DNA from: an uncultured beta proteobacterium
Lineage (GTDB): Bacteria > Pseudomonadota > Gammaproteobacteria > Burkholderiales > Burkholderiaceae
Assembly: GCA_903826775.1 (NCBI GenBank)
Contig: CAIKFU010000104.1
Location: forward strand, 1-64,000
Length of the DNA stretch: 64,000 nucleotides
Reading direction: 5' to 3'
Below are positions 10,922-21,474 of this stretch, one piece after another; positions within the stretch are counted from its first letter, which is position 1; each line of letters begins with the position of its first letter. The notes beneath the pieces were generated by a model. That model worked only from the letters and a program-made list of their open reading frames with translations, was not told where the DNA came from and searched no databases. The position numbers and the translations under genes are program-made.

Positions 10922-12475
10922 TTATTTTTTTGGTTTATCTAGTTGAAAAACTACAGGGGCATTTTCATCTACGGGTTTGGGTTTGCTGTCGCTATCGCCT
11001 AATTCATTAGGCTCAGGATTTTCATTGTGAAAGTTATAGTCTTGACTTGCTGCTACTGCGACAGGCTTGTCTAATAAAGTTGTTACAAGGGCTGGGAAAG
11101 CCATAACAGCAAATACCATAATTATTTGCAGACCCACCCAAGGTAGCGCCCCCCAGTAGATGTCGCTACTTTTTACTTCCTTAGGCGCTACACCTCTTAA
11201 GTAAAAAAGTGCAAATCCAAATGGAGGATGCATAAATGAGGTTTGCATATTTACGCAAAGCATTACTCCAAACCATACTAGCGCTGCGCTTGAAGCAGCT
11301 TGTGGATTCCCATTCATCAAATCAAGCAGAACGGGCGAAAGCAATTTTTCTGCAACCGGGGCAAGCATTGGAACAACGATAAATGCGATTTCAAAGAAAT
11401 CGAGAAAAAAAGCCAGAAAAAATATAAAGATATTAACAACTATCAAAAAACCCATCCAACCACCTGGTAGATTCGAGAAAAGTTGCTCAACCCATCTCCC
11501 TCCATCTACTCCTTGAAAAACAACTGAGAAGCAGGTTGAGCCTATAAGAATAAATACAACCATTGCAGTAATGCGCATTGTATTTTGATACGATTCTTGT
11601 ATCAGCTTACCCAAGCGGGGTATTTTATCCCTCCGCATCCAGGCTAAAATAAGCGCTCCCATTGCTCCCATTGCACCCGATTCTGTGGGGGTTGCGATTC
11701 CTAACATAATGGTTCCGAGTACAAGGAAAATTAATGCGGCCGAAGGAATGATTCCTGCCAGGCATTTTTTCCACAAGGCAAAACCTTTTACCTTGAGATC
11801 GCTCTCTGGAACTGCTGGCAGCCAATCCGGTCGAAAGCGGGATAAAAAGAACGTATACAAAGCAAATAGAGCAATTTGTAGTAAGGATGGTCCCCAAGCG
11901 CCAAGGTACATACTGCCAACATCTGCACTTCCACTTTGAGTTTTGAGTTGGTCTGCTAGAACAATTAGGACTAAGGATGGGGGCACCAGCTGAGTAATAG
12001 TTCCTGACGCGGCGAGAACTCCAGTAGCGTAGCGCATGTTGTATCCATAGCGCATCATTACTGGTAATGAGATCATTGCCATAGCAATGACCTGTGCTGC
12101 TACTGTCCCAGTGATTGCTCCTAAGATAAATCCGACGATGATCACTGAATAACCTAGGCCGCCCCGGATGCGTCCAAATAATTGCCCCATTGAGTCAAGC
12201 ATTTCCTCAGCAAGACCACAACGCTCTAAGATTGCCCCCATGAAAGTAAAAAAGGGGATTGCGAGCAATAAATCATTTGCCAATACCCCTCCAAATATCC
12301 TTTGGGGGATGGCTTGTAGAAATACTAAATCAAAAAAACCTTGACTCATTGCTATGAGGGAAAAGAAAAGTCCCGCAGCCATTAAAGAAAATGCTACGGG
12401 AAAGCCAATTAACATGAAAACAACAAGACCGCCAAACATTAGAGGCGGCATCCAAGCAAGGGGAATTATTGCCAT
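10922..12475 (-). CDS. TRAP transporter large permease (DctM-like)
   Basis: 517 aa multi-TM; LAIPFFTFMGAILERCGLAEEMLDSMGQLFG and GILAASGTITQLVPPSLVLIVLAD-type motifs; charged C-terminal tail. Confidence 0.9.
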   Translation of the reverse strand: MAIIPLAWMPPLMFGGLVVFMLIGFPVAFSLMAAGLFFSLIAMSQGFFDLVFLQAIPQRIFGGVLANDLLLAIPFFTFMGAILERCGLAEEMLDSMGQLFGRIRGGLGYSVIIVGFILGAITGTVAAQVIAMAMISLPVMMRYGYNMRYATGVLAASGTITQLVPPSLVLIVLADQLKTQSGSADVGSMYLGAWGPSLLQIALFALYTFFLSRFRPDWLPAVPESDLKVKGFALWKKCLAGIIPSAALIFLVLGTIMLGIATPTESGAMGAMGALILAWMRRDKIPRLGKLIQESYQNTMRITAMVVFILIGSTCFSVVFQGVDGGRWVEQLFSNLPGGWMGFLIVVNIFIFFLAFFLDFFEIAFIVVPMLAPVAEKLLSPVLLDLMNGNPQAASSAALVWFGVMLCVNMQTSFMHPPFGFALFYLRGVAPKEVKSSDIYWGALPWVGLQIIMVFAVMAFPALVTTLLDKPVAVAASQDYNFHNENPEPNELGDSDSKPKPVDENAPVVFQLDKPKK

Positions 12476-13017
12476 GGCTGCTCGTATTTCAAGTCTTCGA
12501 GGGAGTGTTCATCGCTACCCCTAAGAATTCTTATGCGTTTAATAATTTCTGAAAGTCCTTGTAGGCATAGCATGGCAAATCCGAACGGAACAATAAATTT
12601 TATGGGGTAGCGGGCCATTCCTCCCGCGTTGAGCGAGTGTTCAAGAATCTTAAAAGACGGGTAAAAAAGGGATGTCCATGATAACCAGGTAAATAAGAGG
12701 CAAGCTGGCATCAAAAACAAACTGAAACCAAAAAGGTCAACCCAAATGCGATTTCGCTCAGAAAGTCGTGAATAAATCAAATCAACCCTTACATGTTCAT
12801 TTCGATTAAGGGTGTAGGAGGCGCCAAGCATAACTGATGCGCTAAAAAGATACCATTGCAGTTCTAAAGGCCAATTGTTACTAATATCCAACCCATACCG
12901 CATAAGGGCATTTCCAGCCGACACAATGCAAGAAAGCAGGATCATAATGCTCGCTGCTTTACCGAAGGCTTGATTTACTTTGTCAATACCAATGGATAGT
13001 TTTTTCCAGAAATCCAT
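12466..13017 (-). CDS. TRAP transporter small permease (DctQ-like)
   Basis: Four-TM protein MDFWKKLSIGIDKVNQAFGKAASIMILLSCIVSAGNALMRY; overlaps the dctM start. Confidence 0.85.
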   Translation of the reverse strand: MDFWKKLSIGIDKVNQAFGKAASIMILLSCIVSAGNALMRYGLDISNNWPLELQWYLFSASVMLGASYTLNRNEHVRVDLIYSRLSERNRIWVDLFGFSLFLMPACLLFTWLSWTSLFYPSFKILEHSLNAGGMARYPIKFIVPFGFAMLCLQGLSEIIKRIRILRGSDEHSLEDLKYEQPWQ

Positions 13018-13024
13018 AGTGCTT

Positions 13025-14443
13025 CTACAGCTTTTCTCGACCTCTTGTAACTGCAACTAACACCTGTTCTGGTGCGGTTCCGCCGGGGTGCTGGCGTGAT
13101 TGTACCGACCCCATTACCGTTAATAACGGGAAGATGTCATCCCCTATTAATTCGGGACGATTTTTCAGGCCGCAAACTAGTCGAAGCTCAGACAGATTTA
13201 AATCTGTTAGCATGCATTGCCTTTCAACACAAGCCTTCACGGCATGCGCAACCGCTTCATGAGCATCCCTAAAAGCTAGGCCTTTCTTTACCAAGTAATC
13301 AGCTAGATCAGTGGCTGTTGCAAATCCACCTTCAGCGGCTACGAGCATGGTTTTTGCCTGTACTTGAATATGGGGGATCATATCGGCAAATATTCTCAAG
13401 GTGTCTTGTACCGTATCGACAGCATCAAAAAGAGGTTCTTTATCTTCCTGATTATCCTTGTTATAGGCAAGCGGTTGGCTTTTCATAAGAGTCAACAGGG
13501 AAATGAGGTCTCCATATACGCGACCGGTTTTACCTCGAGCCAACTCAGGGACATCTGGGTTTTTTTTCTGAGGCATGATCGAACTACCAGTACAAAATCG
13601 ATCGGGCAGATCGATAAAGCCAAATCGTGGACTTAGCCAAAGGATTAACTCTTCTGAGAGTCTAGAAATGTGCATCATCAAAATGGATGCAAATGCGCAA
13701 AATTCTATAGCAAAATCGCGATCAGAAACGGCATCAAGGGAGTTATCGCAAATTCCATCAAATCCAAGTAGTTGGGCTACTAAATCACGATTTATTGGAT
13801 AGCTTGTCCCAGCCAAAGCCGCCGCTCCTAAGGGGAGTTTATTAATTCGTTTTCGGCAATCTTGTAAGCGACTTTCATCTCGGCTAAACATTTCAAAGTA
13901 GGCCATTAGGTGGTGCCCAAAAGTAATGGGCTGCGCAACCTGCAAATGAGTATGCCCAGGCATAATTGTGGCCGCATGCTTTTCGGATAAATCCAAAATC
14001 GCCAGACGAAGTGCCTGTAGTGTTGTTGAGATGATATCAACGTTGTCTCGTAGCCAGAGCCGAAGATCGGTTGCAACTTGATCGTTGCGGGATCGGCCGG
14101 TATGTAAGCGTTTTCCAGCGTCACCTACCAACTCAGTTAGTCGCGCTTCAATGTTTAAATGAACATCCTCCAAAGCCAATTGCCAGTTGAATTGCCCAGA
14201 TTCGATTTCGCTGCGAATCTTAGCCATTCCATTTTTAATGGACTCTAGGTCCTGAATCGAAATTATTTTCTGCTTAGCTAGCATTTCAGCATGCGCTAGA
14301 GATCCAGCAATATCGACTAGCGCAAATCGTTGATCAAATCCAATGGATGCTGTATAACGCTGAACAAGCTCGTCTACAGGCTCATTAAAGCGTGCAGACC
14401 AAGCTTGGGCTTTGTTTGATAGGGAATTTTTTGAAGAGCTCAT
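13025..14443 (-). CDS. argH: Argininosuccinate lyase
   Basis: [20 protein letters not shown] and [17 protein letters not shown] motifs. Confidence 0.96.
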   Translation of the reverse strand: MSSSKNSLSNKAQAWSARFNEPVDELVQRYTASIGFDQRFALVDIAGSLAHAEMLAKQKIISIQDLESIKNGMAKIRSEIESGQFNWQLALEDVHLNIEARLTELVGDAGKRLHTGRSRNDQVATDLRLWLRDNVDIISTTLQALRLAILDLSEKHAATIMPGHTHLQVAQPITFGHHLMAYFEMFSRDESRLQDCRKRINKLPLGAAALAGTSYPINRDLVAQLLGFDGICDNSLDAVSDRDFAIEFCAFASILMMHISRLSEELILWLSPRFGFIDLPDRFCTGSSIMPQKKNPDVPELARGKTGRVYGDLISLLTLMKSQPLAYNKDNQEDKEPLFDAVDTVQDTLRIFADMIPHIQVQAKTMLVAAEGGFATATDLADYLVKKGLAFRDAHEAVAHAVKACVERQCMLTDLNLSELRLVCGLKNRPELIGDDIFPLLTVMGSVQSRQHPGGTAPEQVLVAVTRGREKL

Positions 14444-14486
14444 AAACGCAGTATATTGGTGTCGGTATTCGATTATTTTAAATGTT

Positions 14487-15434
14487 ATGTCTAAATCTTC
14501 TATTTCTTCTATTTCTCCTCATCGCCTTGTCATTGCTTCGCGGGAAAGCCGTCTGGCCATGTGGCAGGCTGAGTATGTGCGGGATTCATTAAAAAGGCTA
14601 TACCCTGCGTGTGATGTGCAGATTCTGGGGATGACAACACGTGGCGATCAGATATTGGATCGCGCCCTGTCAAAAGTTGGTGGAAAGGGGTTATTCGTCA
14701 AGGAATTAGAGGCTGCGCTCGAAGATGGTAGGGCAGATTTAGCGGTGCATTCCTTAAAAGACGTGCCTATGGTCATGCCAGAAGGGTTTGAATTGGCTTG
14801 TGTTATGGCTCGTGAGGACGCTAGGGATGCATTTGTCTCCAATGATTATGCGAGCCTCGATGAATTGCCACCTGGAGCTGTCGTTGGAACATCCAGCCTT
14901 CGTAGGGAAGCGGTTTTGAGATCTTTATTTCCCCTTTTGGAAATTCAGCCTTTACGGGGAAATTTAGATACCCGAATGGGTAAATTGGATCGCGGTGAAT
15001 ATCATGCGATTATTTTGGCTGCTGCTGGGTTAAAGCGGCTTGGGTTGTCTGATCGTATTAAGGCGTTTTTACCGATTGACCCTTTTACACCTGCAGCCGG
15101 TCAAGGGGCTCTGGGTATAGAAACTCTAAGTAAAAACCCTAATATTAAGCAATGGCTGTCTCCTTTGAATGATTTACCTACTTTATTTGCAGTTTCTGCG
15201 GAACGCATGGTTTCTCGTCAATTGGGAGGTTCTTGTGAGGTGCCTTTAGCAGCCCACGCCGTTTGGTCTGGCGATCAACTAAATATTCGATCTTTTGTGG
15301 CAAGTGTTGATGGTCAGCAGATATGTTTAGCTAAGGGGGTGGGTTTGGTGGCAAGCATTCAACAGGCTGAGGACTTAGGCCTTTTAGTTGCACAAGATTT
15401 GTTGTCGCAAGGCGCTGATACCTTGCTTCCTTGA
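14487..15434 (+). CDS. hemC: Hydroxymethylbilane synthase
   Basis: [49 protein letters not shown]-type region and [12 protein letters not shown]. Confidence 0.95.
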   Translation: MSKSSISSISPHRLVIASRESRLAMWQAEYVRDSLKRLYPACDVQILGMTTRGDQILDRALSKVGGKGLFVKELEAALEDGRADLAVHSLKDVPMVMPEGFELACVMAREDARDAFVSNDYASLDELPPGAVVGTSSLRREAVLRSLFPLLEIQPLRGNLDTRMGKLDRGEYHAIILAAAGLKRLGLSDRIKAFLPIDPFTPAAGQGALGIETLSKNPNIKQWLSPLNDLPTLFAVSAERMVSRQLGGSCEVPLAAHAVWSGDQLNIRSFVASVDGQQICLAKGVGLVASIQQAEDLGLLVAQDLLSQGADTLLP

Positions 15435-15464
15435 TTAATTTTATTTTTCTAGTGAATTACATTA

Positions 15465-16343
15465 ATGCAGCTAAAGTCGATTGTAGTAACGCGGCCACCA
15501 GGCCAAGATCAAGAACTGATTGATGAGTTAAAAACCTCTTTTAGCAATATATGCCTTACAAAAGGGCTTCAGTTACCTCAAGTTTTATCATTGCCTTTGC
15601 TGGGCATTCTTCCAAAAACTGATAAGCAACTGCCTAAAGCCATTACATCAATATTGCAACAAGCAGATTTTGCAATATTTGTCAGTCCTAATGCAATTGA
15701 ATGCGTAATGCGTTTATTTAAAATACCAAAAAACAAAAGGATCAACCTCACTAGTGCTTGGCAGGAAATTTCAAATCGAATAATACCAATTGGAGTTATG
15801 GGGCAAAGTAGTGCTGAAGTATTGGATAGTTATGGTATTGGACTGGAACTCCATTCGAGATTAGGATCATTAACGCCAATTTTCTTGCCGGGCAAATTGG
15901 ATCAGTGGGATTCTGAAGGTCTTTGGAAAGAAATGCAAAAGTTTTCTGTGGATTGGACTAAGTGCCGTATTGTGATATTTAAAGGTGATGGTGGTCGAGA
16001 ATGGCTAGCAAGTACATTAAAGAATGCTGGGGCTCATGTGGATGCAATTTCTGTATATACGCGAGTTCCGCTGTCTGAGACAAGTCCCTTTTGGAAAGCG
16101 GTCAAAGAGATTGATTTAAGTCATTCACTTTGGATTTTGACTTCATCTGAGGCCGTAAGGCATCTAGGGGGATTAAGCTTATCTAAATTGGGCAAGGATT
16201 TTGGTGCAGCAACTGCCTTATGTCCACATCAGAATATTGCAAATGCTGCCAGGGATATTGGTTTTGGAAAGGTTTTAATTAGCCCGCCCGGAAAGGATGG
16301 ACTGGTTAAGGCAAGTTGCGATTGGTTTTCAGTTTTTAATTAA
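15465..16343 (+). CDS. hemD: Uroporphyrinogen-III synthase
   Basis: Directly downstream of hemC; FVSPNAIECVMRLF, FKGDGGREWLASTLKNAGAHVDAISVYTRVPL and WILTSSEAVRHL. Confidence 0.9.
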   Translation: MQLKSIVVTRPPGQDQELIDELKTSFSNICLTKGLQLPQVLSLPLLGILPKTDKQLPKAITSILQQADFAIFVSPNAIECVMRLFKIPKNKRINLTSAWQEISNRIIPIGVMGQSSAEVLDSYGIGLELHSRLGSLTPIFLPGKLDQWDSEGLWKEMQKFSVDWTKCRIVIFKGDGGREWLASTLKNAGAHVDAISVYTRVPLSETSPFWKAVKEIDLSHSLWILTSSEAVRHLGGLSLSKLGKDFGAATALCPHQNIANAARDIGFGKVLISPPGKDGLVKASCDWFSVFN

Positions 16344-16937
16344 ATTTGGCAAGAATATTTCACTAACCAAAATAGGGCGGCCTTTTAGCTTGTAGAGGGT
16401 TCTTCTGCCCCATGGGTTTAATGGTAGGTCATGGTATTTTTTATAACTGGATTGCCATATTGAACTATTTTTCCCTAAGCGGGCAATTTCTCGAATCGCT
16501 TTATTTTTTGGGCAAGGATATTTTTTTCGAGATTCAAAATTATTTCGTTTCCCCTGTTTATTTTTATTACGAGCAAATAGTACTGCTCCTAAAGGTTTTT
16601 TCCCCAATCTTAGTATGTCTTGATTGCTTCCGCTTGAGCTAAAAATTGGGATTATGCTGCGAGCCATTACAAGTGGCGTATTGTTTATACAGAGTAGAAC
16701 CTCACGAATTCGGCAACGCCGAATTTTGAACAAAAAAATACGACTTTCGTCGTATTTTAAATTTTGCCGGCAATCAGATAAGATCTTAACTTCTAGTTTT
16801 TGACCTATAGTAAGTTCAATTTTCTGGGTAAGCGAGCCAGTATCACTAAGCCAATCTTGCCATTTACGAGGCGCTTTATGAATTTCACCGGAACCGACTC
16901 GATTCCATAGTGAACAGAGGCGATGTTGGTAAATCAT
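16329..16937 (-). CDS. ubiC: Chorismate lyase
   Basis: WQDWLSDTGSLTQKI, IREVLLCINNTPLVMARSIIP, LGKKPLGAVLF and WGRRTLYKLKGRPILVSEIFLP. Confidence 0.8.
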   Translation of the reverse strand: MIYQHRLCSLWNRVGSGEIHKAPRKWQDWLSDTGSLTQKIELTIGQKLEVKILSDCRQNLKYDESRIFLFKIRRCRIREVLLCINNTPLVMARSIIPIFSSSGSNQDILRLGKKPLGAVLFARNKNKQGKRNNFESRKKYPCPKNKAIREIARLGKNSSIWQSSYKKYHDLPLNPWGRRTLYKLKGRPILVSEIFLPNLIKN

Positions 16938-16939
16938 AA

Positions 16940-18565
16940 TTAGGCGCCACTAAAACCTCTGCGTTGCCCGCCTGATTTAGGTTTTGCAAAGCGTGGACCT
17001 TCAGAACGCGGAGGACGTGAATCAGCAGAACGCGGAGGACGTGAATCAGCAGAACGCGGAGGACGTGAATCACTTGAAGGACGTGAATCAGCAGAACGCG
17101 GAGGACGTGAATCAGCAAAACGGTTTCCTGGGCGTGAATCACTTAAATGGGCTGATCGAGAATCATCGGACCGCGAAGGGGCGCGTGAATCGCCAGTAGA
17201 GCGAGCGCTATCACTAGTCCGCGCTGGACGTGCGTCTGAGCGTGAGCCAGACCCATAGCGATCACCTCCACCAGAGCGACCACCACCACCTGAGCGACTA
17301 CCTGGACGGCCGCCACCACCTGAGCGACTACCTGGACGGCCACCACCACCAAAACTTGGTTTTGCTTGCGGTTCAAGTCCAGCAATTACAGAGGCAACGA
17401 TGTCCTGCTGTGTAAATCGCTCAATGTTGCGAATTTTTGCACGATCACGATGTTCTACTATTGTGATAGCAATGCCATCCCGTCCAGCTCGACCGGTACG
17501 ACCAATCCGGTGGGTATAGTCCTCTGGTTTCATTGGTAAGCCAAAATTAATCACATGACTAATTCTTGGTACATCAATACCGCGAGCAGCAACATCGGTT
17601 GCTACTAAAATTTTTGTTTGTCCCTTTCGCAGCGATTCAAGACGGCGCATTCGAACTGCTTGTGGCATTGCACCATGTAGGGCGGTTGCCTCATAGCCAT
17701 CTGCTCGAAGTGCATCGGCAATTTTTTCACTTTCGACTTGCGTGCTTGCAAATACAACCGCTTGATCAACCGCACTGTCCGAAAGGATGTGTTCAAGAAG
17801 ACGGTGTTTGTGCGCTAAATTGTCGGCCCAATGAAGTTTTTGTGAAATATTCGCGTGCACATCGCCAGCCTGAGCTAACTCAACACGGATAGGATCTTTT
17901 GTTAATTGCGTAGCTAAAGACATCACTTTCGGGGCAAATGTAGCCGAGAACATCAAGGTTTGATTGCGTTGACGACAATGTTTATCTATTGCCTCAAGAT
18001 CGTCTGCAAAACCCATATCTAGCATGCGATCTGCCTCATCTATAACAAGTTGTTTGACTTCATCTAGACGAATGGCTCGACTATTGCTTAAATCTAATAA
18101 GCGTCCTGGAGTCGCTACGACAAGTAAAGCCCCTTTTAGCGATTGGATTTGCTTTCCATAAGGCATTCCACCCATAACGGTGGCAATCCGAATTCCTTTT
18201 AAACCGCGAGATAAATTAATGGCGTCGGCAGCCACCTGTTGAGCTAATTCGCGTGTAGGGCAAAGTACCAATACTTTCGGTTGTGAGCGTCCTGGAACGG
18301 GTGAATTGCTAGGGTTGCTTGCAATTAATTGATTTAAAAGGGGCAATAAAAAGGCGGCAGTTTTTCCGCTACCCGTTTGACTGCTAACTAAAAGATCATG
18401 CCCTGCCATTGCGGCTGGGATCACTTCGGCTTGAACGGGTGTGGGTTGAGTAAAACCTAAGTCTGCAACGTTTTTCAGTAGCGATAATGCCAATTCAAAT
18501 TTTTCAAATCCTTCCGTTCCTATGGAATTAGAAGGCGTGATTTTAGTTTCAATAGAAAAAGTCAT
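16940..18565 (-). CDS. rhlE: DEAD-box RNA helicase (RhlE-like) with a repetitive Arg/Ser/Gly-rich tail
   Basis: SQTGSGKTAAFLLPLL, PTRELAQQV, DEADRMLDMGF, SAT and HRIGRTGRAG motifs; ATG at 18565 by context. Confidence 0.9.
   Translation of the reverse strand: MTFSIETKITPSNSIGTEGFEKFELALSLLKNVADLGFTQPTPVQAEVIPAAMAGHDLLVSSQTGSGKTAAFLLPLLNQLIASNPSNSPVPGRSQPKVLVLCPTRELAQQVAADAINLSRGLKGIRIATVMGGMPYGKQIQSLKGALLVVATPGRLLDLSNSRAIRLDEVKQLVIDEADRMLDMGFADDLEAIDKHCRQRNQTLMFSATFAPKVMSLATQLTKDPIRVELAQAGDVHANISQKLHWADNLAHKHRLLEHILSDSAVDQAVVFASTQVESEKIADALRADGYEATALHGAMPQAVRMRRLESLRKGQTKILVATDVAARGIDVPRISHVINFGLPMKPEDYTHRIGRTGRAGRDGIAITIVEHRDRAKIRNIERFTQQDIVASVIAGLEPQAKPSFGGGGRPGSRSGGGGRPGSRSGGGGRSGGGDRYGSGSRSDARPARTSDSARSTGDSRAPSRSDDSRSAHLSDSRPGNRFADSRPPRSADSRPSSDSRPPRSADSRPPRSADSRPPRSEGPRFAKPKSGGQRRGFSGA
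17003..17130. repeat. Imperfect 24-bp tandem repeats (unit about gaacgcggaggacgtgaatcagca) encoding SRPPRSAD repeats
   Basis: Several near-identical units visible in the 3' part of the helicase gene. Confidence 0.85.
17272..17346. repeat. Short tandem repeat (ccaccacctgagcgactacctggacggcc) encoding GRPGSRSGGG
   Basis: Two close copies read directly. Confidence 0.75.
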
Positions 18566-18833
18566 ACATTTACATCCCAAGTTGGGATGTCTCCGGTTGT
18601 GCACCTTTGGTTATAAGGATGCGATGGTCTAAGGCATCGACCATCAGACAAGCGGCAGCGGGGTGGATTTATAACTTCTAAACCGAAATCGCTGAATATG
18701 TAAATTGCTGGGGACGATGTTTCAAAAAGCTTAAGCCCTCCATTATCACACGAATGCAATATTTTTGCAAAGCAGCATGCTTATTTCCAAGCGTAGGATT
18801 GCCTATAAGGTTGAACCTATCTCCAATATTTAA

Positions 18834-20216
18834 TTAATACTTTTTATTTTTATATGGCGGCCTTACTGTTTTTGTTCCTTTGAGAAAACCAAGTCCAAAT
18901 CTACTTCGAACATTTAGGATTGGTTTCTGATGGGTAAATGTATCAAAGCCAAACTTTCCATGGTATGCCCCCATGCCGCTGGAGCCAATCCCGCCAAACG
19001 GAAGGCTTTCTTGAGTGGCGTGTAAAAGAGTTTCGTTTATCGTAACGCCACCAGAACGAGTTTCATTTAATACCTGTTGTAAATTAGTTTTGTTTTTTCC
19101 AAACCAATAAAGGGCAAGTGGATTTGGTAATTGATTGATGAATTTGACAGCATCTGTAACATTTGAAATCGCAAAAATAGGAAGGATAGGACCAAAGATC
19201 TCTTCTTCCATGATAAGGGCTTCAATAGAAACATTTGTTAAGACAACCGGATTAAAAATCCTACTTTCATTGGTAACGTCTTTTAGTAACGGAATTGCAT
19301 TTGCCCCCTTATTTATTGCATCTTGTAGAAGACCTTGCCAGCGTTCAAGTTGTGCGTTATTTATTGGACCAGTTAATTCTTGAGGGCGAGAGAATTGAGA
19401 TTGCGCTGCAATCTGAAGTTGTTCTACGAAGGGAATAAGATCAGCGCTATTTATTAGAATGTAATCCGGAGCGATACAAGTTTGACCGCCATTTAGTAAT
19501 TTTCCGAAGATTATGCAACCGGCAGTTTCTTTAAGGTCTGCAGAAGGATCAACGATAGCCGGTGATTTTCCTCCAAGTTCCAGTGTTACAGGGGTAAGGT
19601 TGTCTGATGCAGCTTTCATGACTTTTTTACCTGTTAATGGACTGCCTGTAAAAAAAAGGTGGTCAAATGGAAGGGCAGCAAAATCTTCGGCAATATCCGT
19701 TCCCCCATTTATTACACAAAATTCACTAGGGTGAAAGTATTCTTGAATTAGGGCCGCTAGGAATCCTGAAGTGCGTTTACTTTTTTCGGATGGCTTAAGC
19801 CAAACACGATTGCCACCAGCAAAAGCGGAAATTGCGGGGATCAACGCAAGTTGAATAGGGTAGTTCCACGGACTTATGATGCCAACCACTCCTTTAGCTT
19901 GAGGCGTTATCCAGGCTGTTGATGCCCCCAAATATGAAGGGGTAGCAATATATCTCGGCTTAAGCCATTCCTTTAGATTTTTGCGAACATATTTGCAGGC
20001 TTGATATATAAGATTTAACTCTGCAACTCGGGTTTCGTTTGGATGGCGTATTCCAAAGTCAGCGCTGATTGCCTTGCATATTTTTTCTTCATTTGCCATG
20101 AGCATTTTTTCAATACGATGAATGCGGTCGAGCCTGACTGCTAGTGTTGGATTAGGCTCTGTGGCAAATGCGGTCTTTATTTCTTCAAGCTGAAGGGTCA
20201 ATCGATTTATGGTCAT
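18834..20216 (-). CDS. Aldehyde dehydrogenase, ALDH3-like (fatty/coniferyl aldehyde dehydrogenase type)
   Basis: GVVGIISPWNYPIQLALIPAISAFAGGNRVWLKPSE, VTLELGGKSPAIVD and LNGGQTCIAPDYILI. Confidence 0.9.
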   Translation of the reverse strand: MTINRLTLQLEEIKTAFATEPNPTLAVRLDRIHRIEKMLMANEEKICKAISADFGIRHPNETRVAELNLIYQACKYVRKNLKEWLKPRYIATPSYLGASTAWITPQAKGVVGIISPWNYPIQLALIPAISAFAGGNRVWLKPSEKSKRTSGFLAALIQEYFHPSEFCVINGGTDIAEDFAALPFDHLFFTGSPLTGKKVMKAASDNLTPVTLELGGKSPAIVDPSADLKETAGCIIFGKLLNGGQTCIAPDYILINSADLIPFVEQLQIAAQSQFSRPQELTGPINNAQLERWQGLLQDAINKGANAIPLLKDVTNESRIFNPVVLTNVSIEALIMEEEIFGPILPIFAISNVTDAVKFINQLPNPLALYWFGKNKTNLQQVLNETRSGGVTINETLLHATQESLPFGGIGSSGMGAYHGKFGFDTFTHQKPILNVRSRFGLGFLKGTKTVRPPYKNKKY

Positions 20217-20259
20217 AAAGTGTTCAGCAAACAATTAAATAAAGTATTAGCATAAGCCA

Positions 20260-20820
20260 ATGATTGAAAAAACTAAGAATATAGAATGCGCTACATTCGG
20301 TGGGGGGTGTTTTTGGTGCCTTGAAGCAGTATTTCAACGAGTTCGCGGTGTGGACGCTGTATTTTCTGCTTATGCGGGCGGACACGTAATAAATCCAACT
20401 TATGAGCAAGTTTGCTCTGGGAAGACAGGGCATGCAGAGATTGTTGAAATATATTTTGATTCTGAAATCCTTTCTTACAGAGATTTATTAGAGATTTTTT
20501 TTGTTATCCATGATCCAACCACACTTAATTCTCAAGATAACGATTATGGAACCCAATATCGCTCGATAATTTTTACACACTCAGTTTCTCAGAAAGATTC
20601 TGCAAGAGCGATAGTAGAAGAATTAAATCAGAAACGTATTTATCAGGGGCCGGTTGTGACTGAAATTTGTCCATGCCCAGAAATTTATCGTGCAGAAGAT
20701 TATCATCAAAATTATTTTTCCTCTCATCCTGAGCAGGGCTATTGCAGGGCCGTCATTGCTCCGAAGCTTGAAAAATTTAGATCTAAATTTAAGGCGCTGA
20801 CTATTTCTAGCATTGATTAA
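20260..20820 (+). CDS. msrA: Peptide-methionine (S)-S-oxide reductase
   Basis: [31 protein letters not shown] and [18 protein letters not shown]. Confidence 0.96.
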   Translation: MIEKTKNIECATFGGGCFWCLEAVFQRVRGVDAVFSAYAGGHVINPTYEQVCSGKTGHAEIVEIYFDSEILSYRDLLEIFFVIHDPTTLNSQDNDYGTQYRSIIFTHSVSQKDSARAIVEELNQKRIYQGPVVTEICPCPEIYRAEDYHQNYFSSHPEQGYCRAVIAPKLEKFRSKFKALTISSID

Positions 20821-21452
20821 GGGGCTAGGCGAGCAATGCGCCACCCATGAGGTTCATTCGTGTAACGAATGCGATCATGAAGCCGAGATGGACGGCCCTG
20901 CCAGAATTCAATTGCAGTTGGTTGAAGTCGGTAGCCACCCCAGTATTTTGGTCTAGGGGGGGATTCTCCAAACTCTGTTCGGAACCGCTTTTCTTCAGCC
21001 TCAAGAAATTCACGATTAGGAATTTCAGTGCTTTGTGGGGAGGCCCAGGCGCCAATTCGGGATGCAATTGGGCGAGAGTTGAAATATTCGTCACTTTCAG
21101 AGGGGTTGATTTTTTCTACAGAACCGCTAATTCGAACCTGACGCTCCAACTCATGCCAATGAAATAATAGAGAAGCTTTAGGGCATTTAGCTAGCTCCCT
21201 CCCTTTTTGGCTGGTGTAATTTGTAAAAAAAGTAAAGCCTTCGTGGTCAACCCCTTTTAGTAAGACAATACGTAAAGAAGGGGTTCCGGAAAGGTCTGCA
21301 GTTGCTAAGGCCATCGAGTTTGGCTCTGGGCATTCGGCTTTTGCTGCTTGATCAAACCAAACCTGAAACAGAATGAGAGGGTCTTTCGGCACATCTCTTT
21401 CTGAGAGTTGGCCACGGGTATAGTTTTTTCGGAGTTGTGAAATAGGATCCAT
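20817..21452 (-). CDS. pdxH: Pyridoxamine 5'-phosphate oxidase
   Basis: [55 protein letters not shown]-like region and [15 protein letters not shown]. Confidence 0.94.
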   Translation of the reverse strand: MDPISQLRKNYTRGQLSERDVPKDPLILFQVWFDQAAKAECPEPNSMALATADLSGTPSLRIVLLKGVDHEGFTFFTNYTSQKGRELAKCPKASLLFHWHELERQVRISGSVEKINPSESDEYFNSRPIASRIGAWASPQSTEIPNREFLEAEEKRFRTEFGESPPRPKYWGGYRLQPTAIEFWQGRPSRLHDRIRYTNEPHGWRIARLAP

Positions 21453-21474
21453 GTGTTGAGTATAAAGATAAGTT

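Noticed and set aside
16984-17199. ORFs of biased composition on both strands (71-aa plus, 80-aa and 85-aa minus)
   Set aside because: They are shadow frames of the tandem repeats in the helicase gene.
17003-17346. CRISPR-like regular repeats
   Set aside because: Units are in-frame tandem coding repeats of the helicase tail with no unique spacers.
18562-18759. 65-aa minus-strand ORF upstream of the helicase
   Set aside because: No recognisable motif; more likely the helicase 5'UTR.
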